Shown: piece after piece, positions 10,724 through 18,451 of the stretch | Layout: each line of letters opens with the position of its first letter | Numbering within the stretch: position 1 is the first letter of the stretch | The notes under the pieces: generated by a model | The model's database searches: none | What the model was told of the DNA's origin: nothing | The model's input: only the letters and a program-made list of their open reading frames with translations | Program-made: the position numbers and the translations under genes | Assembly: GCA_022823405.1 (NCBI GenBank) | Contig: JAJDXD010000036.1 | Coordinates: forward strand, 1-37,090 | DNA: 37,090 bases | DNA from: Gammaproteobacteria bacterium | GTDB lineage: Bacteria > Pseudomonadota > Gammaproteobacteria > Arenicellales > JAJDZL01 | Direction of reading: 5' to 3'

Positions 10724-12387
10724 AGTGCGAGATCATGGCGAAAGTTCCTAAAGAATTGAAAGGCGGGAGACTGTGGCTTGAGTTGCCTGAGTTGAATAAA
10801 GGTACTGCATTCACAAGAAAAGAAAGAATAGAAGGCGGTTTACTGGGAATGGTCCCTTACAGCCAGGAAGAGCTATCCGCACAGATTAGTCGAGCCTATA
10901 AAGCCTATGCTGCCAAGGACTCAGATCTCGAAAAGCATATCTTTCTGCGACAGTTGCAGACGATTAATGAAACTCTTTTCTACGAACTGATCATACAGCA
11001 CGCTGCCAGTATGCTGCCAGTAATTTATACGCCAACGGTTGGAAATGCCTGCGAATTGTTTTCGGAAATATACAGAAAGCCCTATGGCCTTTTTCTTAAC
11101 TATCCGGAAAGAGAATTCATGGATGAAATTCTTGAAAACGTAATGAACGATGATGTTGAAGTCATTGTGATGACTGATGGCGAGGCTATATTAGGCATTG
11201 GTGACCAGGGTGTTGGAGGTATGGGAATACCAATCGGTAAGTTGAGCCTGTATTCCGCCTTGGGCGGCATCGACCCAAAGGTTACTTTACCTGTCGTTTT
11301 GGATGTTGGAACCAATAATAACAAGCTATTGGAAAGTAATTTTTACGTAGGTTGGAAGCATGATCGCATTCGCGGCCAGGAATATGATGACTTTGTTGAA
11401 CTTGTGCTTAGTTCGATTCACAAAAAGTGGCCGCATGCAGTCGTTCAATTTGAAGACTTTGGAGCATCAAATTCACTGCGTCTGTTGGATAAATATGTTG
11501 ATCGATTGTGCTGCTTCAATGACGACATACAAGGAACAGCCGCTATTACCGTCGGTTCTCTCATTGCTGCGAGTCGTGTAACTGGACAGTCCCTGACTGA
11601 TTCAAAGATTGTAATTGCCGGAGCTGGAGCTGCAGGTACAGGAATTGCACATGGGATTGTTCTCGACATGATGAGAAATGGAATGGGAGAGGAATCGGCT
11701 CGGCGCAGAATTTATATTTTAAATAGCAAGGGTCTGATTCGAAGCGATTCTCCCAATCTTCGACCACAGCAAATTCCGTTTGCTCAGCCGCATAATCATT
11801 TGGTGGATTGGAAGGGAGATTTTCAACTGTTGGATGTTGTTAGGAATGTTCGCCCCGATGTGCTTATAGGAGTCTCCGGGCAGTCAGGTTATTTTTCGGA
11901 GGAAGTAGTTCGAGAAATGACCAAAGTTTGCAGTAGACCGTGTATTTTCCCATTGTCTAACCCGACTTCAAAAGCCGAAGCTTTTCCAGAAGAAATTTTG
12001 AGATGGACGAACGGGCGGGCAATCGTTGCAACAGGCAGTCCGTTTGATCAAGTTTCACTAAACGGGGTCACCTATGAAATCGCCCAATGTAATAATGCTT
12101 ACGCATTTCCAGGTATTGGGTTAGGCTTGAGTGCGATCAAAGCGAAAAAAGTCACCGATGAAATGCTGAATGTTGTTGCCAACGTCATTGGTCACGCGAA
12201 AGAGGGTGTTGAGGAACCCGGTACCTCAATCTTACCGCCATTGGATAGTATTCGGAAACTAAGTAGAGAAGTCGCGATTGCAGTTGCCAACATTGCTGTC
12301 GAGCAGAACTTAACAGGGTGTGACCTTGATTGCTCAATTGAAGAGTTGATCGACAGCAAGATGTGGTGCCCTAGTTATGGGAAATGA
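10720..12387 (+). CDS. maeA: NAD-type malic enzyme
   Basis: It oxidatively decarboxylates malate to pyruvate, with NAD the probable cofactor from similarity to E. coli MaeA. The 555 residues (E. coli 565) show VIYTPTVGNACE with the catalytic Tyr, GDQGVGGMGIPIGKLSLY with the catalytic Lys, metal ligands in QFEDFGASN and CFNDDIQGTAA, a Rossmann motif VIAGAGAAGTGIA, and PLSNPTSKAEA. The ATG at 10720 overlaps the sdhE stop (ATGA); an in-frame ATG at 10735 is a possible alternative and would start MAKVPKELKGG. Coupling to sdhCDABE suggests co-regulation of fumarate/malate flow with pyruvate supply. It converges on nadB with only 11 bp between stops. Confidence 0.94.
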   Translation: MKCEIMAKVPKELKGGRLWLELPELNKGTAFTRKERIEGGLLGMVPYSQEELSAQISRAYKAYAAKDSDLEKHIFLRQLQTINETLFYELIIQHAASMLPVIYTPTVGNACELFSEIYRKPYGLFLNYPEREFMDEILENVMNDDVEVIVMTDGEAILGIGDQGVGGMGIPIGKLSLYSALGGIDPKVTLPVVLDVGTNNNKLLESNFYVGWKHDRIRGQEYDDFVELVLSSIHKKWPHAVVQFEDFGASNSLRLLDKYVDRLCCFNDDIQGTAAITVGSLIAASRVTGQSLTDSKIVIAGAGAAGTGIAHGIVLDMMRNGMGEESARRRIYILNSKGLIRSDSPNLRPQQIPFAQPHNHLVDWKGDFQLLDVVRNVRPDVLIGVSGQSGYFSEEVVREMTKVCSRPCIFPLSNPTSKAEAFPEEILRWTNGRAIVATGSPFDQVSLNGVTYEIAQCNNAYAFPGIGLGLSAIKAKKVTDEMLNVVANVIGHAKEGVEEPGTSILPPLDSIRKLSREVAIAVANIAVEQNLTGCDLDCSIEELIDSKMWCPSYGK

Positions 12388-12398
12388 TTCTGCTCCAG

Positions 12399-14027
12399 CT
12401 ACCCATTACTACCTTTCGAAGTTTCTGAAGATTTGACCAGTACGGTGCTGATTGCCTGATCAGCAGTTTCTGGGTAATCAAGTACATAGTGCAACCCCCG
12501 GCTTTCTTTTCTGGCCAGTGCCGATCGAACAATGATCTCCGCAACTTGAATTAGATTTCTGAGTTCAATGAGATCGCGGTTGACCCGAAACTGACTGTAA
12601 AACTCGTGAACTTCTTCACCTAACATCAGAACTCTTCTTAGCGCTCGCTGAAGTCTTTTGGTGGTACGGACGATTCCGACGTAGTTCCACATGAATCGCC
12701 TAAGTTCTTCCCAGTTGTGGGCCACAACGATTAGTTCGTTTGGGTCTGAGACCTTGCTTTCATCCCAAAGCGGAATCGACTCGGCACGAATCGATGATCG
12801 AACTGGATTTTCCATAATGTGCTTCGAAGCTACGTCAGCGAATACTATGCACTCTAGCAGAGAATTGCTTGCAAGTCGATTGGCCCCGTGCAGGCCCGTA
12901 TTCGCAGTTTCTCCAATGCAATAAAGACCGGGCAAATTGGTCCTCCCATTCAAATCAACTTCAACACCGCCACAGGTATAGTGAGCGGCAGGTACTACAG
13001 GAATTGGTTGTTCAGCAATATTGATACCGAAGTTCAAGCACTTCTGATAAATATTGGGGAAATGCCTAAACAAGAATTCTTTCGATTTCATGGTTACATC
13101 GAGATAAACGCAGTCGAAACCACCGGCCTTCATTTCATAATCGATTGCTCGAGCGACAATATCGCGTGGTGCCAACTCTTCGCGAGGATCGTATTTCTGC
13201 ATAAATGCTGAACCATCGGGCAAGATCAGTTTTCCGCCTTCACCCCGAAGGGCTTCAGAAATCAGAAATGACTTTGCATGAGGGTGAAAAAGACAAGTTG
13301 GGTGAAACTGAACAAACTCCATATTTGCAACTTTGCAGCCTGCACGCCATGCCATTGCAATGCCGTCACCAGTCGATGTATCAGGGTTGCTAGTGTATAG
13401 ATAGGATTTTGCTGCACCTCCCGTTGCCAGAATTACCGCGTCCGAAACGAAAGTAAAGACCTGTTCTTCCCTGATATTCAGCACATACACTCCCAGGCAG
13501 CAGTCGGTCGCTGATGGTTCCAGTTTTGACTGGGTAATCAGTTCAATTGCAATGTAGTTTTCATGAACTTCTATGTTCTTGTGATTCAATATGTTCGAAA
13601 CAAGCGTGCTTTCAACTTTCTTTCCTGTCGCGTCGGCAGCATGAACTACGCGGCGTTTACTATGACCACCTTCTTTCGTCAGGTGAAATTCATTCAGTGG
13701 ATTACCTTCTCTTTCCCGTAAACTGAATGAAACGCCATTCTGAACCAGCCACTCAATTGAACCAGGACCCTGCTTGACTACAAATTCCACAACATCGTGT
13801 TTGCATAGACCACCTCCGGCGTTTAATGTATCCTGAACATGCGATTCGTAGGAGTCTTCTAAGCTGGATACCGCTGCAATTCCACCTTGCGCGTAATAGC
13901 TGGAATTTTCCGCAAGTGCCTCCTTGGTTATGATTGCTATTTTGTATCCGGCATTGGCTGATTTCAGCGCAAATACCAGCCCGGCGAGACCACTGCCAAC
14001 AACGATCAAGTCTGTATGCTTTTGCAC
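12399..14027 (-). CDS. nadB: L-aspartate oxidase NadB
   Basis: This FAD enzyme oxidises aspartate to iminoaspartate, the first step of de novo NAD synthesis in most bacteria. The 542 residues match the usual length. Motifs include the FAD fold LIVVGSGLAGL, SSYYAQGGIAAV, FVQFHPTCLF, PVVPAAHYTCGGV, HGANRLASNSLLECIVFA and the C-terminal RKESRGLHYVLDYPE. It belongs to the same superfamily as SdhA, but the aspartate-oxidase blocks EGGHSKRRVVHAADATGK and HYTCGGV separate it. The start is GTG at 14027. It is divergent from rpoE, the arrangement seen in E. coli and Pseudomonas. Confidence 0.96.
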   Translation of the reverse strand: MQKHTDLIVVGSGLAGLVFALKSANAGYKIAIITKEALAENSSYYAQGGIAAVSSLEDSYESHVQDTLNAGGGLCKHDVVEFVVKQGPGSIEWLVQNGVSFSLREREGNPLNEFHLTKEGGHSKRRVVHAADATGKKVESTLVSNILNHKNIEVHENYIAIELITQSKLEPSATDCCLGVYVLNIREEQVFTFVSDAVILATGGAAKSYLYTSNPDTSTGDGIAMAWRAGCKVANMEFVQFHPTCLFHPHAKSFLISEALRGEGGKLILPDGSAFMQKYDPREELAPRDIVARAIDYEMKAGGFDCVYLDVTMKSKEFLFRHFPNIYQKCLNFGINIAEQPIPVVPAAHYTCGGVEVDLNGRTNLPGLYCIGETANTGLHGANRLASNSLLECIVFADVASKHIMENPVRSSIRAESIPLWDESKVSDPNELIVVAHNWEELRRFMWNYVGIVRTTKRLQRALRRVLMLGEEVHEFYSQFRVNRDLIELRNLIQVAEIIVRSALARKESRGLHYVLDYPETADQAISTVLVKSSETSKGSNG

Positions 14028-14093
14028 TTGTCTATTTTTGCTGAGTCGTTAGATTCAAAAGTCTCGATACAGAGAATTTTGTAAGAAGTCATT

Positions 14094-14127
14094 GCAAAGG
14101 CAGTGAAACAAAATCTAGTGCCTTTGC
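14094..14127. repeat. Inverted repeat GCAAAGGCA / TGCCTTTGC upstream of nadB
   Basis: GCAAAGGCA (14094-14102) and its exact complement TGCCTTTGC (14119-14127) are separated by 16 bases. It begins 66 bp upstream of the nadB GTG, a position suited to an operator for the leftward gene, or to a hairpin in its 5' leader. No T-tract follows on either strand, so a terminator is unlikely. The regulator is unknown. Confidence 0.45.
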
Positions 14128-14300
14128 GCTAAAGGCTGCAGGTTTGAAAACCTATAATTAGTTCTACTCTGCACTTAATTCGCAAAGAAGCTTAATTGAA
14201 TTGAGGCGTGCGAGCCCTTGATAACATTGAGCCATTAATGTTAGTCCATTTGATTCGCGACGGTTTTCCTTTCGTAGAATCTTTTTTGATTCAGTTGGAT

Positions 14301-14328
14301 AGAACATTCGAACCCATTATCTGTCACA
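14301..14328 (+). promoter_or_regulatory. Putative sigma-E (RpoE) autoregulatory promoter
   Basis: AGAACAT at 14301-14307, a spacer of exactly 15 bases, then GTCACA at 14323-14328 resemble the sigma-E consensus GGAACTT-N15-GTCAAA (5 of 7 and 5 of 6 positions). Transcription would begin near 14334, about 14 bases before the rpoE ATG. Autoregulation of rpoE by its own product is the rule in the family, so the site fits; the short leader without a clear ribosome site is a weakness. Confidence 0.5.
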
Positions 14329-14347
14329 CACTAGCAATGTAACTTCC

Positions 14348-14983
14348 ATGAAAAGTAGTGAAAGTCTGTCTGAGGTCGAACTGCTAAAGAGGGCGAAGAC
14401 AGGAGATGAAGTTGCATTTAACCTGCTGTTTACGAAGCACCAGGGAATGGTTTCAAGATGGGTGGCCAGAAAATGCCGTGAGATGTACATCGACTCATCT
14501 GAGGTGAATGACATTGTACAAGAGGTGTGGTTAAACGCTTCGAAAGGTTTAAAGAATTTTCGCGGTGACAGCAAATTTTCGTCATGGCTTTTTACGATCG
14601 TACGCAATACCGTAATCAACCAGGCAGTAAAAAATTCGCGATCGGGAAATATTTATACCATCAGTAAGTTGAAACAGCTAGATACCAGCGCACAGGATGG
14701 AGAGGACAGTCAGCTGACAATTGATGATCTGGCTGTTGATGAAGATACACCAGAGGACGAGAGTATCGCCAATGAGTATTTGCAGAAAGTCATGCAGATC
14801 ATCGACAATTTACCGCCAAAATTGAGAGAGAGCATCATTCTACGAGAAATTGATGGTCTCACTTATGAGGAAATTTCTGTGCGAACTGATACAAAACTCG
14901 GAACGGTAAAAACACAACTTCACCGGGCAAGAGAACGAATTAATGAAGAGCTGGAGCAGTGGAATCTATCCGGTCGTGAGTAG
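14348..14983 (+). CDS. rpoE: ECF sigma factor RpoE (sigma-E / AlgU type)
   Basis: It is a group IV sigma factor that directs the envelope-stress response. The 211 residues contain region 2 (about 12-90, with AFNLLFTKHQGMVSRWV, DIVQEVWLNA and FRGDSKFSSWLF) and region 4 (about 145-205, with LPPKLRESIILREIDGLTYEEI and GTVKTQLHRARE). The linker is longer and more acidic than in E. coli RpoE (191 aa). The ATG at 14348 gives the usual N-terminus. The next genes encode its anti-sigma factor RseA and co-regulator RseB, confirming the RpoE assignment rather than another ECF group. The stop lies within the ribosome site of rseA. Confidence 0.93.
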   Translation: MKSSESLSEVELLKRAKTGDEVAFNLLFTKHQGMVSRWVARKCREMYIDSSEVNDIVQEVWLNASKGLKNFRGDSKFSSWLFTIVRNTVINQAVKNSRSGNIYTISKLKQLDTSAQDGEDSQLTIDDLAVDEDTPEDESIANEYLQKVMQIIDNLPPKLRESIILREIDGLTYEEISVRTDTKLGTVKTQLHRARERINEELEQWNLSGRE

Positions 14984-14987
14984 GAGG
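14983..14987 (+). promoter_or_regulatory. Strong ribosome site that sets the rseA start at 14995
   Basis: GGAGG at 14983-14987 is seven bases from the ATG at 14995 and overlaps the last base of the rpoE stop. A TTG at 14992 is also in frame, but is only four bases from the Shine-Dalgarno, so the ATG is preferred. The overlap ties anti-sigma synthesis to rpoE translation. Confidence 0.75.
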
Positions 14988-14994
14988 AAAATTG

Positions 14995-15570
14995 ATGTCT
15001 GAAAAAATTTCAGCACTTGTCGATGAAGTAGTTGACGAAAACTGTTTACCGGAACTCATCGAAGAATTGTGTGAGGACCCGTTGCTACAAGAACGATGGC
15101 AGCGGTACCATCTCATTCGCACTGCGATTCGCGGTGAATGTACAACGGCTTACTTTGAATCAGTGTATGGAATCTCGGAAGCTGCGACAGACACGGTTGC
15201 ACCATCTTTGTTCGCTTTTGAACGCCAACGAAAAGCAAGTGCTGGATTGGTACAAGATCTGCGTGAACGATGGGGTAGTTGGGTTAATGGCTTTGGATTG
15301 GCTGCAGCAGTTAGCGCAGCAGCTGTGTTCGGATTCGTATCAAACTCGATTTTTGACACACAGCTATCAGAGCCAAAGAAATCCTATGCTGAATCGTTTT
15401 ACGTGGGGAATGATGCACTTGTATGGCAAGCTCATTCGAATCAGGATGCCCGTGAAATTGTGAGTGCGAATTACCTCAATGAAACGTTGTTGGCACACAA
15501 TGACTTCACCGGTTTTTCTTCAATTAATGGACTGTCTAACTATGCCAGGATGGTTTCTTACGACAATTAG
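14995..15570 (+). CDS. rseA: Anti-sigma-E factor RseA (MucA type)
   Basis: It is an inner-membrane anti-sigma factor that holds RpoE until it is cut by DegS/RseP-type proteases. The 191-residue product has an N-terminal cytoplasmic RseA domain (about 1-65, with ISALVDEVVDE and ERWQRYHLIRTAIRGE, matching SALMDGE and WESYHLIRDSMRGD of E. coli). One membrane segment lies at about 97-116 (FGLAAAVSAAAVFGFV) and a periplasmic tail of about 75 residues follows. It lies between rpoE and rseB. The tail shows no strong similarity I recognise, which is normal for this family. Confidence 0.88.
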   Translation: MSEKISALVDEVVDENCLPELIEELCEDPLLQERWQRYHLIRTAIRGECTTAYFESVYGISEAATDTVAPSLFAFERQRKASAGLVQDLRERWGSWVNGFGLAAAVSAAAVFGFVSNSIFDTQLSEPKKSYAESFYVGNDALVWQAHSNQDAREIVSANYLNETLLAHNDFTGFSSINGLSNYARMVSYDN

Positions 15571-15588
15571 CCTCAATAGGATACAGTC

Positions 15589-16599
15589 TTGTTCATGCTG
15601 AAATTGTTCCAGATGTTCGCTTCAATAGTCTCGCGGAACATCATATTGATTCCGCTTTCAGTGTTGTGCAGCATTCTGCCAGTACAAGCACATGGTGCGG
15701 ATTCGATTTCGGCGTTGTTGTCAAAATCAGCACAGGCTGCAGAGTTAGTCAGTTACAAGGGTACGTTCATTTATTCAAACGGGCTGGAACCAGAGACTAT
15801 GCGCGTTTATCGTCTTGTCAGTTCCAGTGGATTTCAAGAACGAATTCATTCGCTGAACGGCGACAGTTCGGAAATCGTACGAAATAGCAAAGGTGTGTGG
15901 TGCTATTTTCCTGATCGAAAAGAAGGGTTTTTCAAATTTCGGGACGATCAATTATTCCGAATGCCAAAAATTGAAGCGGCATTGGTCCCAGAACTACAAA
16001 AGTACTACTTGATTACCATGGTCGGGCGAGAAAGAATCGCAAATCGTTGGACAAACCAACTGAAATTCATGCCAAAGGACTCCTATCGTTATGGTGTAAA
16101 TCTTTGGATAGATGCTAAATCTGGGTTACTTTTGCGCTCTGACTTGTTCAATAAGGACCAGGAAGTGATCGATTGGTACGCATTCGTTGACATAACGCTC
16201 GATGAGGAGATCCACGATTCCGATCTCCTGCCCACTGAATCAGGAACAGACTATCTTTGGAACTTCAGTAGCGCAGGAGAAATAATGGTTGCCGATGCGT
16301 CAACACCACTAACCATAACAATGCTGCCCGATGGATTTAAAAAAGTCAAGCATGTTCGCACTCAGTCAGAAGAAGACGAGAAAGAACAAATTGTATTTTC
16401 AGATGATTTAGCAACTGTGTCCCTATTTATGCAGAAACTAAATCAGGATGAACGGGACGGACACTTTGTTGGTTCCAGTCAATTGGGTGCAGTAAACGCT
16501 TACGGTCGGGTAATAGACGGTTATCAGGTAACTGTCGTTGGTGAAGTTCCGTTCGATACAGTGCGCGCAATCGGAGAATCCATCGAAATCAGGAATTGA
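15589..16599 (+). CDS. rseB: Sigma-E regulatory protein RseB (MucB type)
   Basis: It is a periplasmic co-inhibitor that binds RseA and senses lipids or lipopolysaccharide. The 336 residues start with a signal peptide (hydrophobic stretch about 18-32, likely cut near residue 36 after HGA). Family blocks follow: ISALLSKSAQAAELVSYKGTF, FQERIHSLNGDSSEIVRN, a long LolA-like beta domain, and a smaller C-terminal domain with PLTITMLPDGFKKV and VTVVGEVPFDTVRAIGESI. The start could be TTG at 15589 (AGGA at 15578-15581, seven bases away) or ATG at 15595; the spacing favours TTG. The gene is the last of rpoE-rseA-rseB; no rseC or degP follows. Confidence 0.9.
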   Translation: MFMLKLFQMFASIVSRNIILIPLSVLCSILPVQAHGADSISALLSKSAQAAELVSYKGTFIYSNGLEPETMRVYRLVSSSGFQERIHSLNGDSSEIVRNSKGVWCYFPDRKEGFFKFRDDQLFRMPKIEAALVPELQKYYLITMVGRERIANRWTNQLKFMPKDSYRYGVNLWIDAKSGLLLRSDLFNKDQEVIDWYAFVDITLDEEIHDSDLLPTESGTDYLWNFSSAGEIMVADASTPLTITMLPDGFKKVKHVRTQSEEDEKEQIVFSDDLATVSLFMQKLNQDERDGHFVGSSQLGAVNAYGRVIDGYQVTVVGEVPFDTVRAIGESIEIRN

Positions 16600-16938
16600 T
16601 GTTGAAAGTTAGCTCTGCCAAATGCTAACGGAATTCTGTTTTATTTGTTCAAACAGATCTTACCAATCCTACGTCAATCCTGCAACTCACATGATTCGTT
16701 GATGCAGCTTTAAAACCGCTGCAATATGTCTGTTTGGAATCATCTTTCAAACCTTCGTTTTCATTCCATAGATTGTAGTTCCATAGCAACCGAATCCTGG
16801 TTGTGGAGCAATTGAAAAGATCGGTAAGATATAATTTCATATGTCCCAACATTTATATTCTGCACCTTGATTTAAATTTTTTCGTCCCGGCTTTTCTGAA
16901 GCCGATTTTCTAGAATCTCCCTTTTTGAACTAAAAAAA
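16600..16938. other. Intergenic region between rseB and lepB (lepA absent)
   Basis: No gene is seen in 339 bp. In many gammaproteobacteria degP and/or lepA lie here, and no remnant of either is recognisable. It contains a 7-bp inverted repeat TCTGTTT-N9-AAACAGA (16635-16657), a TATAAT (16830-16835) without a good -35, and a GC-rich hairpin at 16888-16904 just before lepB. Confidence 0.5.
16888..16904 (+). terminator. Small hairpin before lepB (weak terminator or leader structure)
   Basis: CGGCTT, loop TTCTG, AAGCCG forms a perfect 6-bp stem at 16888-16904, followed by ATTTTC. The stem is short and the T-tract poor, and it lies only 34 bases before the lepB start, so it may instead act in the lepB leader. 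Confidence 0.3.
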
Positions 16939-17748
16939 TTGAACGCTCCAGCCGATTTCACGTTTGTATTAGTACTCGCTGTTTCAATAACCGGTGCAAT
17001 CTGGTTTATTGACATAATTTGGCGACTTTTGAAAAGGTACGTAATTTCATTCCACTACGAATCTGAATCGCGCAGTCGCTTGAGTTGGGTTGTTGAATAT
17101 GCGCGTGTATTTTTTCCGGTATTGCTGATCGTCTTTGTATTACGCTCGTTTGTTGTTGAACCTTTCAGAATTCCTTCCGGTTCTATGCTTCCAACGCTTG
17201 AAGTTGGGGACTTCATACTGGTCAACAAGTACGAATACGGAATTCGATTGCCAGTACTAAATAAAAAAATCTTCAATATGGATGAACCTGACTACGGCGA
17301 TGTCATGGTTTTTCGATTTCCGCATAACGAGTCAGTTAACTTCATTAAACGAGTAGTCGGACTGCCGGGAGACTCTATCGTATACGAGAATAAGCAAGTA
17401 ACGGTGAACGGGAGAATCGTCGAACAGGATTTGAGTGGTGAATTTGTTATCGAAGCGGGTCCTAACCGTAAAACACAGACACAGTTGCTCAGAGAGTCAT
17501 TCGCCGATGGAGAATCTCACCGGATTCTTCATGACGACAGACGATCTTCTCGACCGTTGGTTTTCAAGGTGCCAGAGGATTCCTATTTCGTTTTAGGAGA
17601 CAATCGAGATTACAGTAACGATAGCCGGGTTTGGGGATTCGTACCAGATGAGAACATCATAGGGCGGGCGTTCTTCATTTGGTTTAGTTGGAATTCTTCA
17701 GGGGATAGGGGAGTCGACTGGAACCGAATTGCGGCAGCGATCGAATAA
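16939..17748 (+). CDS. lepB: Signal peptidase I LepB
   Basis: It is an inner-membrane serine/lysine protease that removes signal peptides of secreted proteins. The 269-residue product has two N-terminal membrane segments (about 7-30 and 57-72). Catalytic Ser82 lies in FRIPSGSMLPTLEVGD and general-base Lys137 in FIKRVVGLPGDS. Box E is present as VLGDNRDYSNDSRVWGFVP. A TTG at 16939 is the only useful start, since a stop lies four codons upstream in frame; no ribosome site is visible. It begins the lepB-rnc-era-recO run, 16 bp before rnc. Confidence 0.94.
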   Translation: MNAPADFTFVLVLAVSITGAIWFIDIIWRLLKRYVISFHYESESRSRLSWVVEYARVFFPVLLIVFVLRSFVVEPFRIPSGSMLPTLEVGDFILVNKYEYGIRLPVLNKKIFNMDEPDYGDVMVFRFPHNESVNFIKRVVGLPGDSIVYENKQVTVNGRIVEQDLSGEFVIEAGPNRKTQTQLLRESFADGESHRILHDDRRSSRPLVFKVPEDSYFVLGDNRDYSNDSRVWGFVPDENIIGRAFFIWFSWNSSGDRGVDWNRIAAAIE

Positions 17749-17764
17749 CTGCTAACAGCTTCTT

Positions 17765-18451
17765 GTGAATACGAATCGGATCAACAGTCTAACTGAAATA
17801 CTCGGTTATTCATTCAAAGATCCAAGTTTGCTTCAGCGTGCGTTGACACATCGTAGTGCTGATGGGCCGCACAACGAAACGCTGGAGTTTCTGGGCGACG
17901 GAATTCTTTCAGCAATCGTTTCCAGCTATTTGTTCGAAAGCCTTCCAGACGCTTCAGAAGGTGAAATGACGTTAAAACGAATCGGTATCGTCAACAATCA
18001 CCAGGCACTATTTAGTGTTGCTAAACACATGAATATTGGTGACTTCATAATTGTTGACAAGGGGTTTGTCAAGTCAAACAAGAGAGCATGGCAAAATTTG
18101 CTGGCGAATACCGTGGAAGCTTTGATCGGAGCTGTTTACGTGGACGGTGGGATGCCTGCAGCAACTGATTTTTTCAACCGGCACTTTTCGACACTACTAA
18201 ATGATGGTAGTGTTATGGCGCATACAAACTTCAAAGCACTGCTGCAAGAATATTTACAAAGCCGAAGCCAGAGTGTACCACGATACGAAACAATTGAAGT
18301 TCAAGGCAGGGGTCACGAGCCTGTCTTTACGGTTCAATGCCATATTGAGATGTTGAGACAGCCCGTTTCTGGTACGGGACAAACTGTTAAGGAAGCACAA
18401 CAAATTGCAGCTGGACGAGCCTATGAATTACTCTGCAGGCGAACCGATTGA
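17765..18451 (+). CDS. rnc: Ribonuclease III (Asn at a normally Asp catalytic position)
   Basis: It is a double-strand-specific endoribonuclease for rRNA processing and mRNA control. The 228 residues comprise the nuclease domain (about 1-150) and a dsRNA-binding domain (about 155-225, with TNFKALLQEYLQSR and GTGQTVKEAQQIAAGRAYELL). The signature is HNETLEFLGDG with Glu38, Glu41 and Asp45, numbered as in E. coli, but Arg39 of the usual NERLEF is Thr. The second metal-site motif reads LANTVEALIG: Asn115 replaces the Asp equivalent to E. coli Asp114, while Glu118 (E. coli Glu117) is kept. The start is GTG at 17765. The end overlaps era by 29 bases. Confidence 0.93.
   Translation: MNTNRINSLTEILGYSFKDPSLLQRALTHRSADGPHNETLEFLGDGILSAIVSSYLFESLPDASEGEMTLKRIGIVNNHQALFSVAKHMNIGDFIIVDKGFVKSNKRAWQNLLANTVEALIGAVYVDGGMPAATDFFNRHFSTLLNDGSVMAHTNFKALLQEYLQSRSQSVPRYETIEVQGRGHEPVFTVQCHIEMLRQPVSGTGQTVKEAQQIAAGRAYELLCRRTD

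Larger units (their letters stand above)
14028..14347. other. Divergent nadB/rpoE control region
   Basis: The 320 bp between two divergent starts encode no supportable protein. It contains a 9-bp inverted repeat (14094-14102 with 14119-14127), a short palindrome GGTTTGAAAACC (14141-14152) abutting TATAAT (14153-14158), and a sigma-E-like promoter close to rpoE (14301-14328). No copy of the enteric NadR-type TGTTTA/TAAACA operator was seen. Confidence 0.6.

Noticed and set aside
16635..16657. Inverted repeat TCTGTTT-N9-AAACAGA after rseB as a terminator
   Set aside because: Short AT-rich stem with no T-tract; kept only as a note in the intergenic entry.
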